Shown: positions 40,391 to 52,421 of the stretch, piece by piece | Position numbering within the stretch: position 1 is the stretch's first letter | How the letters are laid out: every line of letters begins with the position of its first letter | Source: Lethocerus indicus | Lineage: Eukaryota; Arthropoda; Insecta; Hemiptera; Belostomatidae | Direction of reading: 5' to 3' | DNA length: 64,000 nt | NCBI GenBank assembly: GCA_019843655.1 | Contig: JACDQD010000005.1 | Location: 33,449,817 to 33,513,816, forward strand | Notes under the pieces: generated by a model | What the model was told of the DNA's origin: nothing | Database searches by the model: none | Seen by the model: the letters and a program-made list of their open reading frames with translations, nothing else | Program-made: the position numbers and the translations under genes

Positions 40391-40926
40391 TGTTGTCGAT
40401 AGTCGCTGTTGTGATGAGTAGTCGGTTCGGACAGGTATCGCCGGGTCGGGCGTATCGGAGGAATCGGCGGACGTTATGTCGTGGGCGGGATTAGCTTGAC
40501 CGGTGGTTCCTGGTCTGCGCGCGGCGGCTGTAGTCGTGGCGAACCACGCTCGCCGGTAGTCGGGCGCCGTTACGGGCTCTTCTTCGGCGGCAGCCGCCGG
40601 TCGAGCACGAGGCCGCTTCTCCCCGAATTGGGTATCCGGCGTCCGGCGGCCTCCTCGGCCTCGGCGAACCTCCTCAGGGCGTAGAGGAGTGGACGAGACG
40701 CCTCCTGTATTGGGGTGGGGGTGGTGGGGGTGGCGCCGTCCGGCCGGCCGGCCACCGGCTCCCCGGCCCTCGGGCGGTCGGCCTCGCCCGCCCGTCTCCG
40801 GACACCGGCGGGACGGCACGTCGTAGAGGGCCGGCCCTAAATCGGCCCTATCGGACACTCCGGCCGGCCTGGACCAGTGGCGCCCGTTCACCGACTCATC
40901 GACCTCGGCCTCTCTGCCCTCGCTCA
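40387..40926 (-). other. GC-rich block: candidate Helz promoter/5' UTR exon or unidentified first coding exon
   Basis: A sharp GC-rich, CpG-rich island with an open frame of about 180 codons on the minus strand, beginning MSEGREAEVDESVNG. It ends at a consensus donor GGACG|GTACGT. The composition (Gly, Arg, Pro, Ala, His) is low-complexity and no domain is recognised. If spliced to the Helz exon at 35.1 kb the phase is wrong for the Helz frame, so an untranslated leader is likelier than N-terminal Helz coding sequence. A separate gene cannot be excluded. Confidence 0.35.
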
Positions 40927-41010
40927 TTGCCGGCCTGCGCCGCCCAACGCCGCCCCCGACCTCTCCGCCCCCACAACACAACTGCCCATTATTAGTCCAC
41001 CGGGCGCCGC

Positions 41011-41018
41011 TATATAAA
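41011..41018 (-). promoter_or_regulatory. TATA-like box upstream of the GC-rich block
   Basis: TTTATATA on the minus strand, about 85 bases before the first ATG of the GC-rich block, in otherwise GC-rich DNA. A possible core promoter for a minus-strand transcript that would include Helz. Confidence 0.25.
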
Positions 41019-41149
41019 CTGACAACTGTCAACTTCCACACGGCTTGACCACCACCCGATGTTACCCCTCGGACAGTGCCGCCAACCCGACCCCCAGCCG
41101 ACCGCACAAATTTACCCCGCCGCCCTCCAATAACAATTTCTATTATACA

Positions 41150-42419
41150 AAAATAATAAATATCTCCTAGTTTTTTTGCGTTCTATATATTTTTCGACAC
41201 AAAAACAGGCGGGCACGTTATCGCATTTTATATATTGGTTTGGCACTCCATTTCAATGATCTTAAAATAAAAATAAAAAATTAAGGTCAACAAAAAAAAT
41301 CTCATATACCATCTTATAGAGAAAACGAAACCTCTTTCGAATAACAATAAAACAATATGCCAAAACTTTTTTTTATTAACGCTCTAATTCAAATTGAAAA
41401 AAAACGGCCATTACTTATTAGCCAACCCAATATATTCCTTGTATTTTTTTTTTTTTAGCGCGAGTAGGTTCTATGCCTACTATACTATACTGTATATATA
41501 TATATATATATATATATACCGAGGCATCGTCTTGAAAAAAACTGTGTCTCTATTCTCTCCGCGTTTATTCTATCTCAGCGAAACGGGAGGAAAATAGCAA
41601 ATTTTATAAAAACGAAATTTTCTCCCCAATCTTACGGGTTGGGGAAAAAAATCGTCGGCCTGAAAAATCGTGACGTCATACGGCGTCGAGATTTCAGCGC
41701 CGACGAAAGTTGAACGGAAAACGCGCCGCTCCGAATATCAATTAATCGAAAATTAACCGACAATATTTTACGCGGTCGAAATATCTATAATATCCCTGTG
41801 CGGGTGGCTTTTACGCTGAGCAAGATGCCGTAAATGGACGAAGCCGACGTTAACTCCGTCTCGGCCAGCGACGCCATCGACGCCGGCTATTCCTCTCCAC
41901 TGAATACAACAAACTCGATTATTTAATTTTATCGCTTTACAACTTAATTTTTCGACTCTATTACCGAATTGTGAAAAACTGTAAAGAAACATAAATACAC
42001 ACCGTCTACACTGTTTATTAGAGTGGCACTGAAGAAAATGTGTATACGCGCGTATATAAAAGCTGACGGTAATTTTTGTCGACAGGCATCGGAAAATTGT
42101 TATTCAACGGATATATATTTAATCACTATTTAAACTGTAAAAATTTTTCTTTTTTCTTACGAAAGATTAAAAATGTACAAAAAATATTTATTTATACACT
42201 CTGTTTTATTCGGTAGAATTAAAACAGGTTGGCAAGACTGGGCCGGCAGATCTGTTAATGGATATCGTCCATTGTCCTTAACCATATTTAGAAACTTCCC
42301 TTTGAATCTGTCCAAAGTACAATTTTATTTCGATTATCTTTCAAAACGGGCCTAAAAACAAAGCCGAGGTCAAGTCCGGTAAAGTCCGAAGATTAAGTCC
42401 GACCGAAACGTGAGCAAAT
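41150..42419. other. Region between the GC-rich block and Pfdn4
   Basis: AT-rich spacer with an (AT)n tract near 41492-41517. It should contain the Pfdn4 promoter, but no clear core motif is visible. Confidence 0.5.
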
Positions 42420-42455
42420 ATGTCTGGCGGAGCGTCGAAAGGATCATTCCAACCG
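42420..42455 (+). CDS. Pfdn4: Pfdn4 exon 1
   Basis: Twelve codons, MSGGASKGSFQP, then donor CCG|GTATGA. Chosen because it joins exon 2 in frame at the position where other PFDN4 proteins have a short variable leader. Confidence 0.8.
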
Positions 42456-45368
42456 GTATGAAAAATTGAATAATTTAAATACAATCCAGAAATCAGGATT
42501 GATTTTAATGGAATTACAATGTAAACTCGAAACTCTGTAATCGAAGTTGACAATAATAAGAGTGAATGTTTTAATATTGGCGCTTATAATCTAACCTTTT
42601 CTACAACTCTATGTCAAGAGAGGTTAGATTGGGTGTAGCATTTTTAAAAAAAAATATTAATTATTTCAGGATTCGGACGTCCACATCACTTTCGAGGACC
42701 AACAGAGGATAAACGAATTCGCTCGGCACAACGCCAGGTTCGAGGATTACAAGGAAGAATTGAAGACTAAACAGGTCGATTTGAAACACGAAAAATTTGA
42801 ATTAGTCGACTATCGTTGAGTAACATTTCACGATTATAACGAATTAATCCGTTTTCAGAACGAACTCGCCAATCTCGAAGACGCTTTCACCGAAATCGAA
42901 CTAATGGACGATACCGACAAATTTCCCTTCCTCATGGGAGAATTGTTCCTATTGCAGAATATGGACGAGACGTTGGTAAGATTTTTGCGGTCGAAATTCA
43001 CTCTCTATTCACCGTTTTAGCGGCCTGCGATCGCGCCGTCTCCTTCATGACCCGGGCAAATCTCTCTCAACGGTTATCGAAAGTGCATTTTCGCGCCTCG
43101 CGAAACTTCGATCGGCGCCGTTCGATGCGCCGGCAGCGGCGATTCGTCCCTTCACGACCGCCGCCTGATTAGCCGTGTCTCTCTCTCTTCAACGGACTAA
43201 GATGACGAAAGTGCATTTCTCATGAAAAGCAAAGGAAAACAATGTCGCGCCGTTCGCCTTAGCGGCCAACCGTCCGCTAAAACGACCCGCACGATTAGTC
43301 GTCTCTCTCTTCAACGGATTAAGATGCGAAAGTGCATTTCACGCGACAAAGCGAAGGAAGCGCGTCGCGCGTTCGCCGCAACGGCTCGTCTATTAAAATG
43401 GCGCCCGCGCCGCGATTAGCCTTCTCTTCAACAGTTAAAATGCGAAAGTGCATTTCTACATATACTCGCGAAAGGAAGCGCGATAACGCCGTTACGATGC
43501 TGCCAGCGGCAAACAAATCCTTTCTAAAAGCGGCCGCCCGCCACCGTGCCCGTCTCTCTCTCTCTCTCTCTCTCTCTTCAACGGATTAAGATGCGAAAAG
43601 TGCATTTCTCAAATGGAACAAAAGCGAAAATAACGATCGCGCCGTTTCGCCTACGACAAACCGTCCACTTAAACGCACCCCGCACGATTAGCCGTCTTTC
43701 TCTTCAACAGACTAAGATGAAAGTGCATTTCGCATATAAGCGAAGGAGCGCTATCGGCGCCGTTAGCGGCGAACCGTCGCTAAAACGACCCATACGATTA
43801 GCCATCTCTCTCTTCAAGCGGATTAAGATGCGAAAGTGCATTTCTCGCTATATAGCGAAGGAAGCGCGATCGGCGCGCCAGCGCTTGTGAACCGTCTCGC
43901 TAAACGACCCTCCCGATTAGCCGTCTCTTTCTCTTCAGGATTAAGATCGAAGTGCATTTCTCCATAGAAAGCGAAGGAAGCGCTGAAGCGCCGTTCGCGG
44001 CTGTTGCGAACCGTCTTGCTAAAACGACCCGCCACGATTAGCCGTCTCTCTCTCTTCAGCGGATTAAGATGCGAGTGCATTTCTCGCATATATAAGCGAA
44101 GCGGCCGATCGCGCCGTTCGCATTCGCGAACGTCTTGCTAAAACGACCCATACGATTAGCGTCTCTCTCTTCAGCGGATTAAGATGCGAAAGTGCATTTC
44201 TGCATATAAGCGAAGGCGATGCGCCGTTAGATGCGCTTGCGAAACCGTCCCACTAAGCCCGCACGATTAGCGTCTCTCTCTTCAACAGATTAAGATGCGA
44301 AAGTGCATTTCGCATAGACAAAGCGAAGAGGCGCTATGGCGCTTCGGCGAGCCGCGATCGAGCGGTTTTTTAATAAGCGGAGTTAATCGCGTCAGACTTT
44401 TCATTCGACTGTTCCTTTCTAAGTAGGCGGGTTATTTTTTTTTTTTTAAGCTACGTAAACGTTAAATTTAATAAAGCGTGAGAGACCGGAAAAGCGATTG
44501 AGATATGTACAATTTGGGATTGATTGCGAGAGAGAGGAGTATCTGTGTCCTCAATGCGGGAAGAGTTAGTTTTATTATATAATTTTTTATATATTTCTTT
44601 TCGCGTCACAATTACTATCTTTCCCTTCACTTTGACAATTAACGGTTCTGAAATTCGAAATCGCATCGCTATCGATCTCTCGCGTACGACACGTCGACGG
44701 TACGGTAAATTTTAACCAATTTTGTCTGTATAGAGTTTTAAACCTTACCGATTTCAGTTTAAGTAATTTAGAAGGTAGGTTAGGTTAACGGGATACTATC
44801 ACTAGGTGGACTAGTGATCGTATTCAGTTATTTTTTCAGTTATATTTTCTGTTTTTTATCCTACAACTTGTTTCCGTCGCGAACACTTTTACGTAGAGAC
44901 AGATCCAGCTTGCGCCGCATTACATGAGTAACGCGTTGTTATCGGAATTTTGATTTAGTTCTAATTTTTGGTATTTACGGGACGTAAACTTAACATTAAT
45001 TACGGAAAAGAAAGACGACTGATAGGGACGTAATAAACGGTGTAGTTGAAGATCCGTTGGGGAACGGAAACGGTATTACAGCCTCTCATATATGACTTTT
45101 TCCGTATTGATTTTTTATATATATATATATATATACCAGTCGCATAAATTTTGTCCGTCACACTGCGTTTATAACGATAGCGATTGCACTTATCGATTTT
45201 CCTTTTCATTTGCAGAATTCGTTGGAGGAGACCAAACAGAAAATAATGGACGACATAAACGATATTCAGAAGAAGCAGGATGAAGTTTTAGCGACAATGT
45301 CCGATCTGAAAACGTTACTTTACGCCAAATTCGGTAACCATATCAATCTCGAGCCGGACGAAGAATAA
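42420..45368 (+). CDS. Pfdn4: Prefoldin subunit 4, four exons
   Basis: Exons 42420-42455, 42670-42774, 42859-42975 and 45216-45368, all spliced in phase 0. They give 136 residues, close to the 134 of human PFDN4. This is a beta-type prefoldin subunit: two long coiled-coil helices around a central beta hairpin, part of the hexamer that passes unfolded actin and tubulin to the CCT chaperonin. Family landmarks: VHITFEDQQRINEFAR at the start of helix 1, LANLEDAF and LMGELFLL in the hairpin region, KTLLYAKFGNHINLE at the C-terminus. The start ATG is followed by a short MSGGASKGSFQP leader. Intron 3 (2.2 kb) carries a large tandem array; the other introns are short. Confidence 0.95.
42670..42774 (+). 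CDS. Pfdn4: Pfdn4 exon 2
   Basis: Encodes DSDVHITFEDQQRINEF through EELKTKQ, the first coiled-coil helix. Acceptor atttcag|GATTCG, donor AACAG|GTCGAT. Confidence 0.95.
42859..42975 (+). CDS. Pfdn4: Pfdn4 exon 3
   Basis: 39 codons, NELANLEDAFTEIELMDD through LLQNMDETL, the central hairpin region. Acceptor tttcag|AACGAA, donor ACGTTG|GTAAGA. Confidence 0.95.
43015..44370. repeat. About 115-bp tandem array in Pfdn4 intron 3, 11-12 copies
   Basis: Landmarks per unit: cgattagccgtctctctctt, caacggattaagatgcgaaa, gtgcatttctcgcatataag, cgaaggaagcgcgatcgg. Units are degenerate, with many small indels. Confidence 0.93.
45216..45368 (+). CDS. Pfdn4: Pfdn4 exon 4
   Basis: 50 codons plus stop, SLEETKQKIMDDINDIQ to the acidic end NLEPDEE. 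This is the second coiled-coil helix and the conserved YAKFG...INLE tail. Acceptor ttgcag|AATTCG. Confidence 0.95.
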   Translation, partial: NSLEETKQKIMDDINDIQKKQDEVLATMSDLKTLLYAKFGNHINLEPDEE

Positions 45369-45412
45369 AAAAACTTTTTTTTCCATTGTCATTTCTGCCG
45401 TTCGCTTGAGTA

Positions 45413-45418
45413 AATAAA
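45413..45418 (+). terminator. Pfdn4: Pfdn4 poly(A) signal
   Basis: AATAAA 45 bases after the Pfdn4 stop codon, followed by a T-rich stretch and an A run. Confidence 0.7.
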
Positions 45419-45429
45419 ATCGACTCTTT

Positions 45430-47220
45430 AATTTGTAAAAAAAAAAAAAAAATTATCGATTTAACATAATGGATTATTTATTTGTTATAGCGAATAGATG
45501 GAATAAATTAATTTTATCCACATTTTTATGACTTTTCCAACCTCTCGGAACCTTTCGGTGCGCAACGCCCAGAAATGAATTGTTCCGGTCGGCAGTCGGC
45601 AGCGGAACACGAGGGAGAAGTTCGTAGAACGGAAACGAAGAAATAAAGAATTACGCAGTGCGTCAATATCTTCTTGATCGGCGATTCTTGATTTGTTGAC
45701 TCGGTGTCGTCGTGTAAGTGGAACATATCCGCCTATTTTTATTTTTTTTCCATTATTCTTGAATACTCTCCGTGCATTATTAACCGTTCGCCCTCGGCGC
45801 TTTTCTGTCGGCGTAGAACCGCTTCTTCGTACCGTAACCGTTACATCGATACCGCGATCGCCGTATATAAACGGCATGATGAGGTCTTCCTTCTATCTCA
45901 ATAACTAATTCCTCGGTGAAAAAGTAATTTGTGAAAAATCTATCGGTTCTTCTATGCGTGGAAATCGCAGCTCCACTCGTCTTTCACGGATATAGCGGTA
46001 TTCTTGAGTTCTTGATTCCGTGCATTCGAGCGTTCGGTCTCTTCTGTACAGTAAACCATTTCAGATTCGGAAACTCTAACGCGTCATCGTCATCTTCATT
46101 CTTACGGGTGGCGAGCCGTCTCTACGTAGCGATGTAATTTCGTTCGTTATCCGCCGAAAAATCGAACTCGTCTTTCGGCTAGAAGTAATTTCATCGTCGT
46201 ATTCCGTACTTATCGGGGGCTGTCGGTAACTTTGAAAGAAATGATGCGATCGGCAAGAAGGTCGAGTTCGAACCGATGTCGAAAAGCCGGGGGTTCCGAC
46301 CGGTCGCTAGTATTTTTGAGATAAGACATTTTATCGGATAAGCGCGGTGATAAGACGTCCTTTATTTCGGATAACGCACCCTTATAGCTGTTTGGAGACC
46401 GCGTAATACGATCTACAAAACGCCGTATTCGAGTGATATTCCTTAGGTCCTTAGGTCTCTAGGGCACCGCTCCAGTTATCGCATCACATCCAGTGGTGCC
46501 TCTCGAGCACAAAGCGCAAAGGGTTAATTCGTCGGTTAACTAGTATTCGTCTATTGATGATTTTTTTTAAATTTCGATATTAACAACAGCAAAAAATTGA
46601 TACACTCCGGTCACTGTTGTATCTTTGCGAAACATTAATCGCCAGTTACTACTGCACGTAGTTTGCGCGGTATAATAATTATCGGTTTCTCTCGCAATAT
46701 GTTAAGGAGTGAATTTTTCGCGAAAGAAAAGTTTTAAAACTTCTCTAATATCGACGATTTATCGTTAATATTCGCTTTCACTCCTGATAGATTATCGTTG
46801 AAATCGTAAACTTCTGGAAACCGGAAAAAAATTGCCGTAAATCGATGTCGGGTAATTTGTCGCTATTTACGGAATACGATTCCGGTCCATTGCGTTATGA
46901 GTTTTGAATTTTACCTTTGTATCAAATTTCTCCAAAAATTGCAGAGAGTTCTCATTCCGATGATTCTTCCGTATCGTCGCAGATTATATTTGTCCGATTT
47001 GAAGAATCGAAATAAACTTTCACATTATATTTACAATTTATAATCTCGCAGATTATATTTGTCGATATTAGGCAAATTTATGTGTATAATTGTATTCGAT
47101 TATGTGAAAAAAGCTGAGAGAAAGCAAAAATGCGCTGTTCGCAGAAAAACGGTTAATAGGTATATCGGTTAAGAATACAATTTAGCGATGTCTTAATAAT
47201 TAAAATCATTTTCTTCATCT
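45430..47220. other. Region between Pfdn4 and the 164-bp satellite
   Basis: No exon recognised. The missing Atpaf2 5' exons were looked for here on the plus strand and not found. Short open frames near 45.5-46.1 kb resemble nothing known. Confidence 0.5.
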
Positions 47221-50200
47221 CTGGAGAATTTCCACAGAAAACGGCTGCGGTGACAATAATTTTTTGACCGAAATACATTTTTTTAAATTTAAACGATTCG
47301 AAAATACTCTGCAAATATTCCCCATTAGGCTACGATTACTTATATCTACATATAAATATATAAAGATACATATATAGAAAATGGGGGAATTTGTACAGAA
47401 CCTCGACAATAATTTTTGACCGAAGACATTTTCTTAAATTTAAACGATTCGAAAATACTCTGCAAATATTCCCCATTAGGCTACGATTACTTATATCTAC
47501 ATATAATATACATATATAGAAAATGGGGGAATTTGTACAAAACGCTGCGTGACAATAATTTTTGACCGAAAGACATTTTCTTAAATTTAAACGATTCGAA
47601 AATACTCTGCAAATATTCCCCATTAGGCTACGATTACTTATATCTACATATAAATATATAAAGATACATATATAGAAAATGGGGGGAGAATTTGTACAGA
47701 AAACGGCTGCGGTGACAATAATTTTTTGACCGAAAGACATTTTTTTAAATTTAAACGATTCGAAAATACTCTGCAAATATTCCCCATTAGGCTACGATTA
47801 CTTATATCTACATATAAATATATAAAGATACATATATAGAAAATGGGGGCAGAATTTGTACAGAAAATGGCTGCGGTGACAATAATTTTTTGACCGAAAG
47901 ACATTTTTTAAATTTAAACGATTCGAAAATACTACAAATATTCCCCATTAGGCTACGATTACTTATATCTACATATAAATATATAAAGATACATATATAG
48001 AAAATGGGGGGAGAATTTGTACAGAAAACGGCTGCGGTGACAATAATTTTTTGACCGAAAGACATTTTCTTAAATTTAAACGATTCGAAAATACTCTGCA
48101 AATATTCCCCATTAGGCTACGATTACTTATATGTACATATAAATATATAAACATACATATATAGAAAATGGGGGGAGAATTTGTACAGAAAACGGCTGCG
48201 GTGACAATAATTTTTTGACCGAAAGACATTTTCTTAAATTTAAACGATTCGAAAATACTCTGCAAATATTCCCCATTAGGCTACGATTACTTATATCTAC
48301 ATATAAATATATAAAGATACATATATAGAAAATGGGGGGAGAATTTGTACAGAAAACGGCTGCGGTGACAATAATTTTTTGACCGAAAGACATTTTCTTA
48401 AATTTAAACGATTCGAAAATACTCTGCAAATATTCCCCATTAGGCTACGATTACTTATATCTACATATAAATATATAAAGATACATATATAGAAAATGGG
48501 GGGAGAATTTGTACAGAAAACGGCTGCGGTGACAATAATTTTTTGACCGAAAGACATTTTCTTAAATTTAAACGATTCGAAAATACTCTGCAAATATTCC
48601 CCATTAGGCTACGATTACTATCTACATATAAATATATAAAGATACATATATAGAAAATGGGGAGAAATTGTACAGAAAACGGCTGCGGTGACAATAATTT
48701 TTTGACCGAAAGACATTTTCTTAAATTTAAACGATTCGAAAATACTCTGCAAATATTCCCCATTAGGCTACGATTACTTATATCTACATATAAATATATA
48801 AAGATATATATATATAGAAAATGGGGAGAATTTGTACAGAAACGGCCAGGTGACAATAATTTTTGACGAAAGACATTTTCTTAAATTTAAACGATTCGAA
48901 AATACTCTGCAAATATTCCCCATTAGGCTACGATTACTTATATCTACATATAAATATATAAAGATACATATATAGAAAATGGAGAATTTGTACAGAAACG
49001 CCGCGTGACAATTTTTTGGCCGAAAGACATTTTCTTAAATTTAAACGATTCGAAAATACTCTGCAAATATTCCCCATTAGGCTACGATTACTTATATCTA
49101 CATATAAATATATAAAGATACATATATAGAAAATGGGGGGAGAATTTGTACAGAAAACGGCTCTTGTGACAATAATTTTTTGACCGAAAGACATTTTCTT
49201 AAATTTAAACGATTCGAAAATACTCTGCAAATATTCCCCATTAGGCTACGATTACTTATATCTACATATAAATATATAAAGATACATATATAGAAAATGG
49301 GGGGAGAATTTGTACAGAAAAGCTCTTGGTGACAATAATTTTTTGACCGAAAGACATTTTCTTAAATTTAAACGATTCGAAAATACTCTGCAAATATTCC
49401 CCATTAGGCTACGATTACTTATATCTACATATAAATATATAAAGATACATATATAGAAAATGGGGGGAGAATTTGTACAGAAAACGGCTGCGGTGACAAT
49501 AATTTTTTGACCGAAAGACATTTTCTTAAATTTAAACGATTCGAAAATACTCTGCAAATATTCCCCATTAGGCTACGATTACTTATATCTACATATAAAT
49601 ATATAAAGATACATATATAGAAAATGGGGGGAGAATTTGTACAGAAAACATTCTTGTGACAATAATTTTTGACCGAAAGACATTTTCTTAAATTTAAACG
49701 ATTCGAAAATACTCTGCAAATATTCCCCATTAGGCTACGATTACTTATATCTACATATAAATATATAAAGATACATATATAGAAAATGGGGGGAGAATTT
49801 GTACAGAAAACGGCCGTACTAATTTTTGACGAAAGACATTTTCTTAAATTTAAACGATTCGAAAATACTCTGCAAATATTCCCCATTAGGCTACGATTAC
49901 TTATATCTACATATAAATATATAAAGATACATATATAGAAAATGGAGAATTTGTACAGAAAACGGCTGGTGACAATAATTTTTTGACCGAAAGACATTTT
50001 CTTAAATTTAAACGATTCGAAAATACTCTGCAAATATTCCCATTAGGCTACGATTACTTATATCTACATATAAATATATAAAGATACATATGGAGAATTT
50101 GTACAGAAAACGATTGCGGTGACAATAATTTTTTGACCGAAAGACATTTTCTTAAATTTAAACGATTCGAAAATACTCTGCAAATAATCCCCCCCATTAG

Positions 50201-50494
50201 GCTACGATTACTTATATCTACATATAAATATATAAAGATACATATATAGAAAATGGAGAATTTGTACAGAAAAGCTGCGGTGACAATAATTTTTGACCGA
50301 AAGACATTTTCTTAAATTTAAACGATTCGAAAATACTCTGCAAATATTCCCATTAGGCTACGATTACTTATATCTACATATAAATATATAAAGATACATA
50401 TATAGAAAATGGGGAAATTTGTACAGAAACGCTCGTGGTGACAATAATTTTTTGACCGAAAGACATTTTCTTAAATTTAAACGATTCGAAAATT
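47221..50494. repeat. 164-bp satellite, about 21 copies, running into the gap
   Basis: Unit: gagaatttgtacagaaaacg, gctgcggtgacaataatttt, ttgaccgaaagacattttct, taaatttaaacgattcgaaa, atactctgcaaatattcccc, attaggctacgattacttat, atctacatataaatatataa, agatacatatatagaaaatg. The last part is almost invariant; the first part varies between copies. Confidence 0.98.
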
Positions 50495-50594
50495 NNNNNN
50501 NNNNNNNNNNNNNNNNNNNNNNNNNNNNNNNNNNNNNNNNNNNNNNNNNNNNNNNNNNNNNNNNNNNNNNNNNNNNNNNNNNNNNNNNNNNNNN
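50495..50594. other. Assembly gap
   Basis: 100 Ns separating the end of the 164-bp array from the start of the 126-bp array. The round length suggests a gap of unknown true size. Confidence 0.99.
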
Positions 50595-52210
50595 CAATGG
50601 CAGCCCTGTACGATAAAAAAAAATTATTTCGGTTTTTTGCCCATAACTCCAGTTCTATTGAAGATAGAAGGGAAAACTCGGTCGCTTTTTGAAGCCCTTG
50701 AAGAGGCCTATCTGCACAGGCAATGGCAGCCCTGTACGATAAAAAAAAATTATTTCGGTTTTTTGCCCATAACTCCAGTTCTATTGAAGATAGAAGGGAA
50801 AACTCGGTCGCTTTTTGAAGCCCTTGAAGAGGCCTATCTGCACAGGCAATGGCAGCCCTGTACGATAAAAAAAAATTATTTCGGTTTTTTGCCCATAACT
50901 CCAGTTCTATTGAAGATAGAAGGGAAAACTCGGTCGCTTTTTGAAGCCCTTGAAGAGGCCTATCTGCACAGGCAATGGCAGCCCTGTACGATAAAAAAAA
51001 ATTATTTCGGTTTTTTGCCCATAACTCCAGTTCTATTGAAGATAGAAGGGAAAACTCGGTCGCTTTTTGAAGCCCTTGAAGAGGCCTATCTGCACACGGC
51101 AATGGATAAAAAAAATTATTTCGGTTTTTGCCCAGCTATTGAAGATAGAAGGGAAAACCTGTACGATAAAAAAAGCCCTTACGATTTAGGTTTTGCCCAT
51201 AACTCCAGTTCTATTGAAGATAGAAGGGAAAACTCGGTCGCTTTTTGAAGCCCTTGAAGAGGCCTATCTGCACAGGCAATGGCAGCCCTGTACGATAAAA
51301 AAAAATTATTTCGGTTTTGCCCACTTATTTAGAAGGAAAACGGTTTTTGCCCATAACTAAAAAATTATTTCCAGTTCTATTGAAGATAGAAGGAAAACTC
51401 AGGTCGCTTTTGGCAGCCCTGAATAAAAAAAATTATTTCGCCCTTCCAGATAGATAGTCTAAGCCCTTGAAGAGGCTGCACAGCAATGGCAGCCCTGTAC
51501 GATAAAAAAAATTATTTCGGTTTTGCCCATAACTCCAGTTCTATTGAAGATAGAAGGAAAACTCAGTCGCTTTTGAGGCAACTATCTGTACGCAATGGCA
51601 GCCCTGTACGATAAAAAAATTATTTCGGTTTTTGCCCCTTGAAGAGGCTCGATCTGCAAGATAGAAGGGAAAACTCGGTCGCTTTTTGATTGTACGATCA
51701 AAAAATTAATAACTCCAGTTCTATTGAAGATAGAAGGAAAACTCGGTCGCTTTTTGAAGCCCTTTGAAGAGGCCTATCTGCACATCAGCCCTTGAAGAGG
51801 CCTATCTGCACACGCAATCAAAAAAAATTATTTCGGTTTTTGCCCATAACTCCAGATTGAAGATAGAAGGGAAAACTCAGTCGCCCCTTGATATCTGCAC
51901 ACGCAATGGCAGCCCTGTAACGATAAAAAAAATTATTTCGAGTTCTATTGAAGATAGAAGGGAAAACTCGGTCGCTTTTTGAAGCCCTTGAAGAGGCCTA
52001 TCTGCACAGGCAATGGCAGCCCTGTACGATAAAAAAATTATATATATATTCATCGGTAGCTATTGAAGAGTATCTGCACACGCAATGGCAGCCCTGTACG
52101 ATATTATTTCGGTTTTTGCCCATAACTCCAGTTCTATTGAAGATAGAAGGAAAAACTCGGTTTTCAACAATCTAACACACGCAATGCACACGCAATGGCA
52201 TTCCCATAAC
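50595..52210. repeat. 126-bp satellite with a degraded right half
   Basis: The first four units (50595-51095) are identical with a period of 126: caatggcagccctgtacgat, ttatttcggttttttgccca, taactccagttctattgaag, atagaagggaaaactcggtc, gctttttgaagcccttgaag, aggcctatctgcacagg. From about 51095 to 52210 the same words recur in shuffled, truncated order. Confidence 0.96.
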
Positions 52211-52421
52211 CGCATGCACGTCTTCTATTGTAGATCGACACTCGAACTTTTTTGAAATTTCCCCCGAGGGCCCAATACAACAAAATTATCCTGTTCTAGG
52301 GAGAATAGCTCATCTTGTATAGACTATAAAATCGTCACACCTTTTCAACAATTCTTCCTATATTTTTCCGCCTGAACAATTTAATTGTAAATTTAAAAAA
52401 AAAATCGTTTTCTTTTCGCAG

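Noticed and set aside
45485..46137. Short open frames on both strands after Pfdn4 as candidate genes or Atpaf2 first exon
   Set aside because: No transit-peptide pattern or ATP12 motif and no consistent splice signals were seen.
47336..50033. Many 90-200-codon minus-strand frames (SFGQKIIVTAAVFC...)
   Set aside because: The 164-bp period is not a multiple of three, and the same peptide words appear in shifting order. Satellite artefact.
47221..52210. Possible CRISPR-like arrays (regular repeats with variable windows)
   Set aside because: The host is a eukaryote, units are 126-164 bp, and there are no cas genes or short direct repeats with unique spacers.
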